A program made the position numbers and the translations under genes. From positions 15,482,005 to 15,546,004 of the forward strand of contig JAJKFL010000427.1 of NCBI GenBank assembly GCA_021186555.1: DNA of 64,000 nucleotides. The letters are read 5' to 3'. The notes beneath the pieces were generated by a model. It did no database searches. It worked only from the letters and a program-made list of their open reading frames with translations, and was not told where the DNA came from. Numbering within the stretch: position 1 is the stretch's first letter; each line of letters starts with the position of its first letter. This stretch comes from Reticulitermes speratus (Eukaryota > Arthropoda > Insecta > Blattodea > Rhinotermitidae). Below are positions 1 through 11,290 of the stretch, piece by piece.

Positions 1-250
1 TGCTGAGGAGAGTATTTAAACCTGAGGCATTAAATGACAAAACGCTAGAGTCAATAACGTGGGCTAATAAGGAGCGGCGTAATTTGTTACTCTGCACTAA
101 ATATTTTTAGGTTAAGAATATATTGGCGGGACATGTAGCATGGATTAAGATATAAAAATTACATACAAAATTTAGTCAAAATCTGATTAAAAAGTCGTAC
201 GCAATTCCTAGACGTAGATGGTACGACCATGTTTTAACGGATTCTAAATA
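1..250 (+). mobile_element. LINE-A 3-prime remnant, cut by the window edge
   Basis: This is a decayed piece of the non-LTR retrotransposon best seen at 29975-30790. Landmarks line up in the same order: a stretch like the 'fragment becomes the rest, gets a new group' portion of the reverse-transcriptase C-terminal coding region near position 1, the GGCGGGACATGTAGCA block at about 126, and the GACGTAGATGG block at about 212. No reading frame survives. Confidence 0.5.
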
Positions 251-333
251 AGGGGCGTGTCAGAATGCGAAGTAAATTTAAGTGACTCATTGTAAATGTT
301 TATAAATAACCAACTCAGTACACCACATCAGGT

Positions 334-338
<5 letters not shown>

Positions 339-374
<36 letters not shown>
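339..374. repeat. (AT)n microsatellite
   Basis: Uninterrupted AT dinucleotide run of about 18 units between unassigned sequence. Confidence 0.95.
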
Positions 375-377
<3 letters not shown>

Positions 378-1084
378 CCATACATACGTATTCTTTACCT
401 TATATGGCGTATTGTGTTGTTTATTTATACACATCTGAAATACAGACAGACACACGGAATGTGCAACACTAAAGATAATGACTTAGTGTACTTTCACTTA
501 GACGGCTCACGTGAATACAACAACGGGAATTCAGGTTTCATAAACAGCGAAATTTATTGACTAGCTAAACGACTGTCAGCAATTCAAGATAAGACTCCTT
601 CAAGTGAAATCAGATGAAACTGGAGACTTTACTTCGTAATTAACCTGGAGTGACTGAAGAAAGGCTAATGATGTCAGTTCTTATGGTATTGGATCCAGTC
701 TTTTGCAATGCGACGCAAGCACCTTACTGTGGCTGCATCTCCACAACGGAAAATAAAAATTATATATCGATATAACAGTGCGTAAGAATAGGTGTCTGTA
801 ATCAAATGTAACACGGAAAGTCTTAAGATGTTGCACAAACGATCGCCTTAATCAAGTTTGCCTCGTTCAACAACACCACGCCCCAGGCCCAAAATCAGCT
901 TCACACCCTGGCATATTACGTGACACTTGAAGATTTTACGACTACTGAAAGCAACAAAATCTTTTCGGGGTGTTAGCTAAATAGTTACGTTACATAATTT
1001 AAAGGTTTTGGAGACATGCCATTTTTTCTTTCGTGAGCAAATTAACCCTGATTTATTCCGAAATGACACAGATTAATTTATTGT
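375..1084. other. Unassigned AT-rich sequence
   Basis: No exon, tandem repeat or copy of another repeat in this window was recognised here. Confidence 0.4.
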
Positions 1085-1372
1085 GCTCTAAATGGTTTCT
1101 TTGAGTGACGGTATTTGAGAACAAAACAGGTTACATAAGGAGAGGTTTAGATATAAAGGAAAGGAAGTTACAGAAGAATGGAGAGAATTAGATGTACATA
1201 ATAATTTTAATACTAGTTTCTTCAAATGAAGGCTGATAAATGAACGAAGCATGTTACAGGTACGGAAGCGAAGAAATATATGAGACATTACGTGAAAACC
1301 ACAATGTTAAGAGGCCATGTGGGAGACATTAGCATAGATGGGTGGATAATATTAAAGTATGTCTTATATATT
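1085..1372 (+). mobile_element. Degenerate LINE-A fragment
   Basis: The order of landmarks follows LINE-A: a 'gtttgagaa' region near 1108, a 'ggagagaatta' region near 1180 and a strong TAGATGGGTGGATAATATTA block at 1336-1355. That block is the end of the LINE-A coding region (GRPRRRW-type motif followed by DNI). The frame is destroyed, so this is an old copy. Confidence 0.45.
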
Positions 1373-1686
1373 GTCCACAAAACCCGCTCTTCTGTAGAGT
1401 TTACGTGCTTTTACTGACACTCATCCAAAATGTAGAATAATGACACTCCGAAACACAAAACCTGCTATGCCATGTACTTCAGCACACATTCATTTAATTT
1501 TTCATCATGAATTTTGGTCACAGGCATTCTATGACATGAGCGAACAATTTTGTCTAGATTGCTTCCAGCACTGTATTTTAAACTGTACATGACTTGGACT
1601 AACATCAAAATGTGCATTATTTGTTTAATATCCATTCTTCAAGTGTTTCATCGCTAGATAGGACAGTGCAAAGATACATGGATGTA

Positions 1687-1714
1687 GTATTATTATTAAT
1701 GTTATCATTATTAA

Positions 1715-1750
<36 letters not shown>
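1687..1750. repeat. (TTA)n microsatellite
   Basis: Imperfect TTA array that becomes uninterrupted from about 1716 to 1750. It explains the leucine-rich reading frame over 1612-1821, which is not a gene. Confidence 0.9.
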
Positions 1751-3878
1751 GCGGAAAGATCAAACCTAATATCAATGGAAACCCGAAACGCACTCACGGC
1801 AAAAATATATTCATTTTATGATCACAGTAAGTTAGAACAAGTGCAAGTTGTTGAGACGATATGGTCACTTAACTTTACAAAATACAAACATTAACCTCTC
1901 TTACAAGACGGCAGTTAAATTTTAAGTGTACAGAAACAATGCTAAATACACTCGTAAATTACCTTGGTAAAGTTAACTGACTGAAATGGAGATCCACTTT
2001 ACAATTAATCTCCTACGTTATTAAAGAGAAATGAAATTAACTTTAGAATTACGAAACCTCGAGTTTTTTATTAGTTAAAATGCTAAAATGTTCCATATTG
2101 TAAGCAGCTAAATACATGGAAAATTACTAATTAAAGTGAAATCACGTTCGAAACGTTTAGCATTCTAAGACTTCTAAATTAATTTGTTACGCAAACTACA
2201 GCCGTGGAAGCAATAATGATTTCATGAAATCTTAAAGTAGAGGATTAAGAGAGTAGGAGGTGAAAGAGAGGGGAATGGAGAGAATAAGGTATAAGGAAGG
2301 AGGGCTATTTACATAACAAAGTTCACGTATGCAAATCCTTCCGCTTTAAGTAGCCATAATGACCTTGTAACACTCCCAAGATGATAGGCACCCATTTTAA
2401 CTCAAATAATGAAGCAATTTAACCCACACAACCACATCAGTTCACAAAAATACACTACAGGCAGCACTGAACTCTGTAACACGAATGAAGAATCACTATA
2501 GCATCTTCTGACCACTCGTAGAATTTTGTACACGTGCACTAATTGACAGGTTCTTCACTGTACTTTAAACTTTCCTAACTACTTCTGTGGCACTTCATCC
2601 AAATACTGGAGTCGCTTCTTCCTTGATACCCTCCAAGCAACGCCAGATGACGGCTAAAGTAATCTTTCGTAGTAAACGCCTAGGTTCGTTTTAACCATGA
2701 AGCGAAGTAATCTACATCCAAGTAATATGCATTGGGCCTTACCACTTCCATGCATATGTTAACAGAGAACAACACCTATGTCTCAACCCCTTTTCACCTC
2801 TTCTCCGCCCATCCTGTATTTTACAACTTACCCCTTTCTCTTTCAACCCCCTCCTTCATCTCCACTCACGTACTGCTCTTGTCTCTTCTATTTTTTCTTT
2901 TACATATAAATAAAACTCTATTGTAACCAGGGCGTCAGGGTTGAAAATATGAAGGGGGTCTTCCTTTTCCAGCTCTTCGACACACCATTCTTTCATTTTT
3001 TATATATATATGTATATTTTTCGAGGGTTGACCCTACCTAGAAAATCTTGTCCGTCACACTTTGAACCCTTACCTCTGTTTCGTAATTGTGTGTTTAGTT
3101 GGACAAAAGTGGAACAGCGACACAAGTCTCAATACTATTTGTGACACAGGAAAGCTGTATTTCTTCGTGGAATGACTGAGGTGTCACCTATTAGGTAATA
3201 TCGCCTCTATTGGACACCCTGAGAAAAGAAGCGTTTTTAGAAGAAAGTTAAGAACAGAAAACAGAAGAATAATTTTCTTTCAAAAACGTATTTACTAGGA
3301 ACTGAACCATGTGCTTATTATTTGTCTTTCTTCACCAGAAAGTGTATTTTAAAAAAGATTCCTAAATGTCAGCATCGGTCCAATTTAAGTATTTTGCATT
3401 CCTAAACTGGACCGCAGAACAAACCAGTACTTCACAGTGCCCAAATTACACATATAGACTAAATCCCCATTCCGATATGCAGTCAGTACCCTCTCTATCA
3501 TTTTTCTTTCCAATTCTATATTCTAAGGACCACAGAAATTGTGGGTGAGGGAAAAGATACCTAAATTTAAATTGTATATTCACTTACTAAATTTAAATCG
3601 TGTTTACTATCTGATTAATAAACCCATGGACCATACGAAGTACATGGTCGAATATAGGATACCGCTGCCAGTTCAGTTTACAGCAACACGCCATTCTTCT
3701 TCTCACCAAAGACTTTCAGTCTGGAAGGCACAATACGCAATATTAAGGCACTAATTTTATGCCAAGGAAGCCGTGTTTGCACATCTGTAGATGGAACTGC
3801 CTCAGCTGAACAGTACCCCTTGCGCAGAAGCAGATGTAGAAGTGATAAATAAGAAGAAGCACATACACAGCGTAAGAA
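1751..3878. other. Unassigned sequence with a pyrimidine-rich tract
   Basis: No coding exon or known repeat recognised. Positions 2770-2905 are strongly pyrimidine-rich (C and T runs) and end in an A/T stretch. There is a short TA run near 3000-3012. Short reading frames here show no coding character. Confidence 0.35.
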
Positions 3879-4246
3879 AGCACACCACAACGAGCAACAT
3901 GTCCTCATCACTGCTAAACTTCCTCCATTACTCACAACAAAGCACACCACAACTAGCAACATGTCCTCATCACTGCTAAACTTCCTCCATTACTCACAAC
4001 AAAGCACACCACAACGAGCAACATGTCCTCATCACTGCTAAACTTCCTCCATTACTCACAACAAAGCACACCACAACTAGCAACATGTCCTCATCACTGC
4101 TAAACTTCCTCCATTACTCACAACAAAGCACACCACAACTAGCAACATGTCCTCATCACTGCTAAACTTCCTCCATTACTCACAACAAAGCACACCACAA
4201 CTAGCAACATGTCCTCATCACTGCTAAACTTCCTCCATTACTCAGA
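3879..4246. repeat. Minisatellite, 62-bp unit, six copies
   Basis: Units start at 3879, 3941, 4003, 4065, 4127 and 4189, an exact 62-bp period. Units are nearly identical. The main difference is one base in the AACGAGC/AACTAGC segment: units 1 and 3 carry G, units 2, 4, 5 and 6 carry T. The last unit is slightly short and runs into unrelated sequence. Units abut without unique spacers, so this is not a CRISPR array. Confidence 0.95.
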
Positions 4247-4427
4247 GCAAATAACAGCTTCGACTTTCTGCCACCAGAATGACGACCATTGCTGTCTGTC
4301 AATTTCTAGAGCAATGGTTCAAATTAGGAAGTGGTCAAATTTACGCGGTCTTCCCCTACTACAGAAAAGACAAAGGCAAAACTGATGTCGCACTAACAAA
4401 ATCAAAAGGCTATGTACACATTATAAT

Positions 4428-4874
4428 GAAATGGCTAACAGAGAAACAAACGGCTGCAGGCACAGTAACAAAGTATGGCTCCTGGCACAGCGACATAACG
4501 AAATGGCTGTGGACACACTAATGGAATCAAATGGCTCCTGAAAATCTAAGAGGATCAAATGACTATGGACATCGTAACATAATAAAATGGCTCCTGGCGC
4601 TGTAACAGAATCAGATGGCTAAGGGCTCACTAAAATAATCCAATGGCTATGGACACACCAACAAAATCAACTGGCTATGGACACACCAACAAAATCAACT
4701 GGCTATGGACACACCAACAAAATCAACTGGCTATGGACACACCAACAAAATCAACTGGCTACGGGCTCGCAATTACAATCAATTGCCTATGGACACACGA
4801 AGAGGATCACATGGCTGAGAATAAAATAACAGACTCAAATGGCTCGGACAAAATAAGAGAATCAATTGGCTAGA
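4428..4874. repeat. Minisatellite, 28-bp unit, with decayed edges
   Basis: The core has GGCTATGGACACACCAACAA units starting at 4645, 4673, 4701 and 4729, exactly 28 bp apart, with a changed unit at 4757. On both sides diverged units of about 28-30 bp can be followed by the recurring AATGGCT motif back to about 4428 and on to 4874. Homogeneous centre and diverged edges are typical of arrays evolving by unequal exchange. Short reading frames across it are by-products. Confidence 0.9.
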
Positions 4875-4984
4875 GATGCACTAATGGAGTCAGCCTCACT
4901 CAGACCGTATCGACAAACTCTCAGCTTCGGGAGAGTTTTGGTGTCTTAGGGTTTCAGACTTAATCCCCCAAACACTGCGTTGCA

Positions 4985-5215
4985 TTGTGAACGTGTGTTA
5001 GCCTATGGGATGGACGAACTAGAAATCTTGATTTGATTCCTGGTGGGGGCAAGAGATTCTTCACTTCTGCAAAACGTCCAGACCGGTGCTGAAGTCTAAT
5101 AGGAACCGCGTGCTCCTTCACCGGTGGTAAAGAGGTCGGAAAATGAAGCTATCCCCTCACCTGCCTCTAGAGTTTAGATTAAGAATGCGTTGAGCTACAC
5201 CTCCAATCTCCAGTA
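4985..5215 (+). mobile_element. SINE C, old copy
   Basis: Matches the SINE C copy at 24792-25067 in landmark order: a B-box-like TTGATTTGATTCCTGGTGGG near 5031, CGTCCAGACCGG near 5088, GGTAAAGAGGTCGG near 5126 and CTACACCTC near 5197. The tRNA-like head is diverged. Confidence 0.6.
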
Positions 5216-5704
5216 TATATTCATGTAGTGGTACTTAAGTGAGCACATGGACAACTTTTCCATCTTTGCGTTGCCATGAGTGCAGGTAAATACCAGTGCA
5301 TCAGTCACCATTGGAGCCCATGAATGGAAAAAATTGAAACAATATATTGCTGATAATGTTCAGAATAACATTAAAGTTTTTGTAGGTTAACAAATATACT
5401 GAACTGACCTACTGCCATTTATGCACTTGTGTTATTTACTAGCGTGTAGGTGTATACAAGGCAGCAGGTGAATTTAATTAATTTATTAAATTACAGCCAC
5501 ACGGCACACGAAGATTTAAGTTTCTATAATTAATCATTATATTTAATAATTACAGAGGAAAATCTTTATGTTGTAAGCAAGTTTCAATAAACAAATTACG
5601 ATTATTTATACTGTGGTATTTTGGGTAAAGACACTGTATTCTAGATGGGCGAGTAGCTACAAATGTTTGGTATAAACATTCTGCCTCCATCTTTAAGATT
5701 TAAG
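5216..5704. other. Unassigned AT-rich sequence
   Basis: No gene, tandem repeat or shared element recognised. Confidence 0.35.
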
Positions 5705-5760
5705 TATGTCCTAAAGAAGGAGGTAGTATATTCCTCCAAAACGTCGATACCCTCGTTTCA
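5705..5760 (+). repeat. G-type hairpin motif
   Basis: CTAAAGAAGGAGG followed by a short loop and CCTCC, then AAAACGTCGATAC. This is the G-prime motif: a CTGAAGA-like block, a hairpin (GGAGG pairing with CCTCC), then a CGAAACGTCGGTA-like block. Single, non-inverted fragment. Confidence 0.6.
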
Positions 5761-6794
5761 GTTTGCATGCTACCGTAACCTAGAAGATAAGAATATAATT
5801 CATCACCACATATAAACCTCAAATCTTAATTTAAAAACATATAGCGTCATGTATAAAATTTATACTTATTGGTATTATTACTTACTGAGTAATTTTATTT
5901 GTATAAATTTAGTTATGAATATCTATATCGCTTCTACATCTGGCACTTTTATGTTTCCGAGGGTTAAATTTAAATTATGCCTCCATTTTTATATAAAATA
6001 CTTTATTTTTAACTTCAGACAATTATTTTGTCTTGACTAAATCACGCCTTTATGCCATTATTGCACAGGAAAGTTTCATCAGCTTTGAAATCTTCCCATA
6101 ATGCATGCATGCCTGCATATACAACTGTTATACCCATCCAGCAGTTCTTCTATGCATATAATTAGCTCTTACCCGACACAAGCACCCCATTCCTATCTTT
6201 TTATATTCCTTCTTTAATACCCCTGACACATTTTGGCCAGTAAGAAGAAAAGGGTATTTTATGTACATTGCTCCATGACGAGATCGGACCAGGAAGAGGC
6301 AACGCTTGATCAAAAACGGCTAGAATATATTATTAGTATGCAAATAACATGCAAAATAACGCGAGAAGAGGTGAGGGTAGTTCACCCTACCCTTGTAACA
6401 CTTGGCAGGTGACAGTAACGTCCGCAATACGAGGCACAAAACCCAAGGTCGGATCTTACGAATCAGAAGACTGGTTCGCGGCAGTACTTTGGAGGGCGAC
6501 GGTAATGCAGGTCCCTGTTATGTTCTAACGTGCCATGCAACTGAGAGATACGTTTGTCATTTTGCGAGATTTGCGGTTCCCACAGCAGTACTGCTTAAGT
6601 GTCAAGGCGTATGGAATGTTATACTTTGGGGTTGAGGTTGCCGAAGTTTGGAAGGACTGTGGTGCCTTCATCGTAAGAGTCAACAGTCCAGGGTATGCCC
6701 GATTGATCATACAGTGGCTAATCTCATGACACTCTAGCAGTTAACAGTGTTTTGGTAAAAGCAAAAAGTTAAAATTGTCTCCGTCCTCGCCATG
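5761..6794. other. Unassigned sequence
   Basis: No exon or shared element recognised. Four short overlapping reading frames lie at 6402-6729 on both strands. None has splice signals or a recognisable domain. Confidence 0.35.
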
Positions 6795-6862
6795 AAGAAA
6801 CATAGGAGGCATAGAAGTATAGTTCCACTCATTATTAACCTCGGCACTAGACGGAGGTATCT
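6795..6862 (-). mobile_element. SINE C 3-prime fragment, inverted
   Basis: ATTAACCTCGGCACTAGACG is the reverse complement of the end of SINE C (compare CATCTAGCGCCGAGGTTAA at 24985). The match stops abruptly at about 6862, where a plus-strand SINE C begins. Confidence 0.65.
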
Positions 6863-7079
6863 ACGAGTACGAGCTGGACGGTCGGAGGATCGAATTGCTG
6901 TGGAGACGAGATTTTCCGCACCCGTCCAGACAGGCCTGGAGTCCCACCCAGCCACCTGTACAATGCGTACCGGGTCTCTTTACAGGGGGTAAAGCGGCCG
7001 AGACGTGGCGATGACCACCCACCCCTATCTAGCACAGGGGTTAAACAAAGAGTAGAGCTATACCTCTATTACCCCTCTG
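6863..7079 (+). mobile_element. SINE C
   Basis: Starts inside the head at GAGCTGGACGGTC and keeps the B-box region GGAGGATCGAATTGC, CCCGTCCAGACAGG, GGGGTAAAGCGGCC and the CTATACCTCTATTACCCC tail region. The 5-prime half of the head, including the A box, is missing. Confidence 0.8.
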
Positions 7080-7084
7080 GGCCT

Positions 7085-7275
7085 TCATGGATGACCTTAC
7101 CTAGATGGAGGTAAGTGGTTAGCTTCATGCCGTGGCAGCTTTATGCGCATGGAAGGAAGCGGTACACGCTGAATAGGAGGATAGTTGGGCTCCAGAGCCG
7201 TTGTGGATGTTTGGGGAAGAGAAAATCTCTTGGCCGTGGCGGGATCCGAAACCTGGATCCTCCAATTCGTAACCT
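7085..7275 (-). mobile_element. SINE C, inverted
   Basis: Reads as reverse-complement SINE C: CTAGATGGAGGTAAGTGG at 7101, GAATAGGAGG at 7172, and a B box (reverse complement) near 7240. It follows the plus copy within a few bases, so the 6.8-7.3 kb block is three SINE C pieces in alternating orientation. Confidence 0.7.
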
Positions 7276-7589
7276 ATATACTATACTAATTAGTCTACCT
7301 TGATTCCGATAGTGCTATGTGACGATATGTAACAGACTCTTGTTCGTGGGATTTTGAAGTTCAACCTGATGTCGTGGAGAATTAAAGAAAAGGTCTAATA
7401 GGCGTATATATGTCTTGTTGAATTGTTTATCTCATTATCTGTTTATAAGTATATGAAAAAAAAGCGACTTTTCAAGGGTATTGAAAATCTTCATGTATGA
7501 AGCCCAAATCAAATGGGAGCTACAAAAACATAAGCTAATATCTACTAAGAACTTTTAACAAGTACATCTGTCTATGACTAAATTATTCA
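7276..7589. other. Unassigned sequence
   Basis: Nothing recognised. Confidence 0.35.
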
Positions 7590-7870
7590 TTATGACATAG
7601 CTCAGCGGTATACTGACTCTGCCATTGGTTCGATGATCACAGACTCAGATTAATTTCCGGGCATGGGAAAGAAATTTTTCATTCTTCCAAAATGTTCGAA
7701 ATTACCCTGAGACCCATCCAATTTCTTATCGAATGAATATCGAGAACTGTTTCCCCAGACATAAGGCGGACTGGGCGTGAAGCTGACCTATCGCCTCCAC
7801 CTAGATTCCAGGTAAAGATGAGTGTAGGTACAACTCCATTCACCATGCGCCTGCATGGCGGGGTGCAATG
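7590..7870 (+). mobile_element. SINE C relative, very old
   Basis: ATAGCTCAGCGGTATACTG (A-box-like) at 7599 and TTGGTTCGATGATC (B-box-like) at 7626 are followed by a body with the same landmarks as SINE C: CCGGGCATGG, CCTGAGACCCATCC, CCCCAGACATAAGGCGG and a CTAGATTCCAGG tail. Divergence is high, so subfamily assignment is uncertain. Confidence 0.45.
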
Positions 7871-8267
7871 TAGTACTGATCTTATTCCATTTAGTACCGA
7901 ATGTTAAGAATGACTGGATATTTATCTCCACAAGGAGGACAAGACTCACACTGCTGTAGTGTCAGTCCTTTGTCTGTAGACCTGCTACTCATTTAACAGC
8001 TGATGATAAAACTATTCTCAACTTATAACCCGACAAACGACATTCTACAGCCCATATCACAATATCAGCATGTCTTTAGACGTAATATAATGTTACGTTT
8101 GCAGAAGGAATATGAAAAATACAGTATTGTTTTGGCAACAAAAAAGCAGGAATTTTTCTTTGTTTGTGAAAACAGGCAAATACGTTTTACAAACTAGAAG
8201 CATGTTTCAGGAGTTAACAATTCCTGGGCGCCAGGTCGCCCGGGCGACAAACGTTTGCTCGGTGGCG

Positions 8268-8382
8268 CCTAATATTTGTGAGTCCTCGTTATGGAACATC
8301 ATGTCATACTCCTGGCACCTAAATTTTGTGAGTCCTCGTTATGGAACTTCATGTAATACTCCTGGCACCTAAATTTTGTGGT
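8268..8382. repeat. Tandem duplication, 50-bp unit, about 2.3 copies
   Basis: CCTAA-A/T-TTTGTG starts at 8268, 8318 and 8368, giving a 50-bp period. Each unit carries GAGTCCTCGTTATGGAAC and ATACTCCTGGCA. It is preceded by a small palindromic GC-rich stretch at 8225-8249 (GGGCGCCAGGTCGCCCGGGC). Confidence 0.85.
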
Positions 8383-8587
8383 TGCTCCAAATTTTTTGAA
8401 AATCTGTGCACAACTGGTTAACTTTTATATACTAAAGGGAATTCAAGACCTCAGAAAATTTACTCCTCATCGCCACAAACAGCTGCAGGTTTTCGCCCAG
8501 TCTGCAGTGAAATAATCACAGTTTCCTAATCGGTTGTCCCTCAGGTGTCAATATTTTGAAACATATATCAACTCACACTGTGGTCCT

Positions 8588-8690
8588 TTGTGTTACGATA
8601 CTGTGTAGTCTGGTAGGTGAGTACCGACGTTTCGGACGTATATGCTACCTTCAGCATCGAGGTAACCCGAAGACTACGACATGAATCCGA
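8588..8690 (-). repeat. G-type element fragment
   Basis: On the plus strand: GTGTAGTCTGGTAGGTGAGT, then ACCGACGTTTCGGACG, then CTACCTTCAGC. Read on the minus strand this is the CTGAAGG-hairpin-CCGAAACGTCGGT arrangement of G elements. Part of an opposing arm (AACCCGAAGACTACGAC) follows. Confidence 0.6.
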
Positions 8691-10424
8691 AAGGCTGTAC
8701 ATGTCATATTTGTCGGCCTTTATTCTCTTAAATGATGCTTCGCCAACGTTCCCTTGACCAAAATGTCACAATGAAGCAAAAAGAAACAACATTTCTGTGC
8801 TCAAAACTCAGTCGAGCGACGGGTTATCGGGTTGAAGTTCTTTGTTTCTCCTAATGTCTCTCCATGTCAGTGAGAAATAGTGCCATTACACAGGCCACAA
8901 CCACCTTATAAATCCTTCCTTAATTATCATTCATGATTACTTTCCCTTCTTACTCCACACTATACAACCTACGCAGTTGAAACATCATTAAATAGCTGAC
9001 ACAACCAACTCATCTCTTTGTTGCTTCACTACTGCGGTGCCCAAAATTCTTCCTTTAAACACTTTATTCCCCAAAGCACTGTGTGACCCTAATTAACTAA
9101 GTAGGTAAGCAGCGGCATCGTGTAACAAATGTGTCATTGAAAATGGAACGAAATATACTTGGATGGATCTGCTATTATATGTTATTTGTTAGATATTGGC
9201 CAGTGGAATTTTGAAGCGAAAAGGTAGGAGCGAGTCATTGGTACAGCGATAGGGGATTGAGAGATGCAACGAATACTATGTTCTTGCCACCTCACATACA
9301 GAGTAGGTCCGTCTGCCAGCTCTACCAAGTTCTTCGTTGGCCAGAAACTAACTAATGACCTGTAAACCATTTGATGTGTCAACGGATATGAAAAAAGGTA
9401 CTGCTCAAGAAACTTTGATAAATAGCTTTGGTGAATACAGAAAATGTACGAAGTGCGAATGTAAGTGTGTGTACATGTGTATCGAAACTTGTGGCAGCAC
9501 ATCGTTTTATAGGGCCCACTACATAACTCAAGGGACTATAAATTTGTGAAATTTAAGAAGTGTTAATGTCTTTAGGTGGAGCCGGTGTGTGGAACCAGAC
9601 ATCAAAATAAATTTGTACATGAAAGTGGCAAGACACATACATAATCTGACTCCAGCATTATGTATGGTGAACAATACGGCGGTTGTCCTTGAATATCTGA
9701 GTCATTAAATTTGCATTCATAAGTCAAGGCTTCCTGGACATTACAATCTGTTAGAAACAAAGAAAAACCTAGGAGGACTTGGCAAGTAAATATGATCCTT
9801 GTTTATTTTTGAAGATCAGCGTTGTTTTAGTTTTGTTTAAATAATTGCTGTAATAAAAATATAAGAGCTAGTAATTTATCTAAACAATCTGATAACTGGG
9901 AAACTTCAGCTTTGAAATTGTTAACAATTTTTCTCAGCGTTTTTCTCTGTCACTGAACGCAGGGCAAGGTAAATCTGCACTACCAGACTGTACAATAAGT
10001 AACGTAGGTAAATAAGTCCTAATTATGCAAGATTTTATGTCTCACTGGCGGTGGTCCTGGGAATTGCGCTCTCTGGGAAGGGACATCATATGGTCTGGTA
10101 GACATTTACTGAAGTTCTGCAGAAACTTATGGCTTTCTGCCCTGAAGACGGAGGCAGTACACCCTGTCGACGAGTCGGAAAACTGCCACTAGACTACATG
10201 ACATCACGTTCCAAAATACGGCAAAATTAAGAACCCTAATTAGTTCTAAGTTAAAAATAAATTATATTCAATGTATGGAGGTCCCTCTATTTCCAATCGC
10301 GAAACCGAATTATATTTTATGCTAGCATATTCGAAAAACTAGCACGTGCGCTGAGAACAGAAGATTCCTACATTTAAAGTGACCTTACTTTGGAGTTCAT
10401 GGAAGTTAAGGTCTTCGCTTTTCC
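8691..10424. other. Unassigned sequence
   Basis: No exon, tandem array or shared repeat recognised with confidence. The minus-strand reading frame at 9182-9502 (106 codons) has no recognisable domain and no convincing splice sites. Confidence 0.35.
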
Positions 10425-10580
10425 TGGATGTTACGCGGCTTAGATTGGTGTTTGGTTATCGACGTTTCGAGACAGCCTATCGGTCCCACATTCAAGGCTC
10501 TTGAACTCGTGGGACCGATAAGATGTTCCGAAACGTCGGTAACCAACCATCAACCTACGTTGCGTAGCATCCTAGAAGAG
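10425..10580. repeat. G inverted dimer (fold-back)
   Basis: Left arm: TTACGCGGCTTAGATTGG, ATCGACGTTTCG, CTATCGGTCCCA, TTCAAGGCT. The right arm is its reverse complement: GTGGGACCGATA, TCCGAAACGTCGGTAACC, then CTACGTTGCGTAGCATCC. The central spacer is short. It shares arms with the elements at 28255, 39671 and 48155, but no clear TSD is visible. Confidence 0.8.
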
Positions 10581-11164
10581 TGAAACCCTAAGGAACACTG
10601 CGTTGGAAGCCTGAATTCTCGAATTTCTGGAAGTTGTTGGAAAACAGAGATATAGTGACCATAAACTGAACAAGCTAGGAAACGAGCGCATAGCGCAACA
10701 ATTATAAAGTGTTCGATCTATGATTATCGACGGATTTTCAAAGGTAGAAATTAAAAACCCGGAGGAGGCAGGCAAGCAAGGGCCTCAAATGTAAAATACG
10801 ACCAAAAAATGCCCATTGTTTTCAATTTATGAAAAGACACAGCTTACAAGCCCTATGTGTTTAAGTACCTGAATATTTTAAGACCCACAGATAAAAAACA
10901 CTGAATGTAAAATGTATGCTTAAGTTTCTGTATGTTTGCCTCCAACATGTTTCGCTCTGATTAATATTAGCGGTTTACCGTGGAGTACTCCGCCGAAGCT
11001 GCCAGAAAAGCACGTAGGCCCTTATGTAAAGTGCTCATTAGGTTTAGAATTTTAAACAAAATGGCTGGTGACTAAATATGACAGTCGTAATAAAAATTAT
11101 ATTTTAAATCACATTTATTCTAAGGTTATTTAACCACATTTTTTCAAATACGACAATAAAATTG

Positions 11165-11290
11165 AAATATGTATTATTATTATTAACCAGGCCTTGATGG
11201 TTAAACCGAAGAGAATGGATAACTTCTAAAGGCCTGGGCGTAGATGGGAGGATAATATTAAAACTAATCTTAATGTAAAAAAGCTGTGAG
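11165..11290 (+). mobile_element. LINE-A 3-prime fragment
   Basis: GGCGTAGATGGGAGGATAAT at 11236-11255 is nearly identical to the LINE-A coding end at 30578-30597, and ATTAAAACTAATCTTAATG follows in place of ATTAAAATGAATCTTCAAG. The reading frame is lost just downstream. Confidence 0.65.

Noticed and set aside
1612..1821. Leucine-rich membrane-like peptide
   Set aside because: It is the translation of the TTA microsatellite.
3879..4874. CRISPR-like regular arrays
   Set aside because: Units abut without unique spacers, there are no cas genes, and the context is a eukaryotic genome. They are minisatellites.
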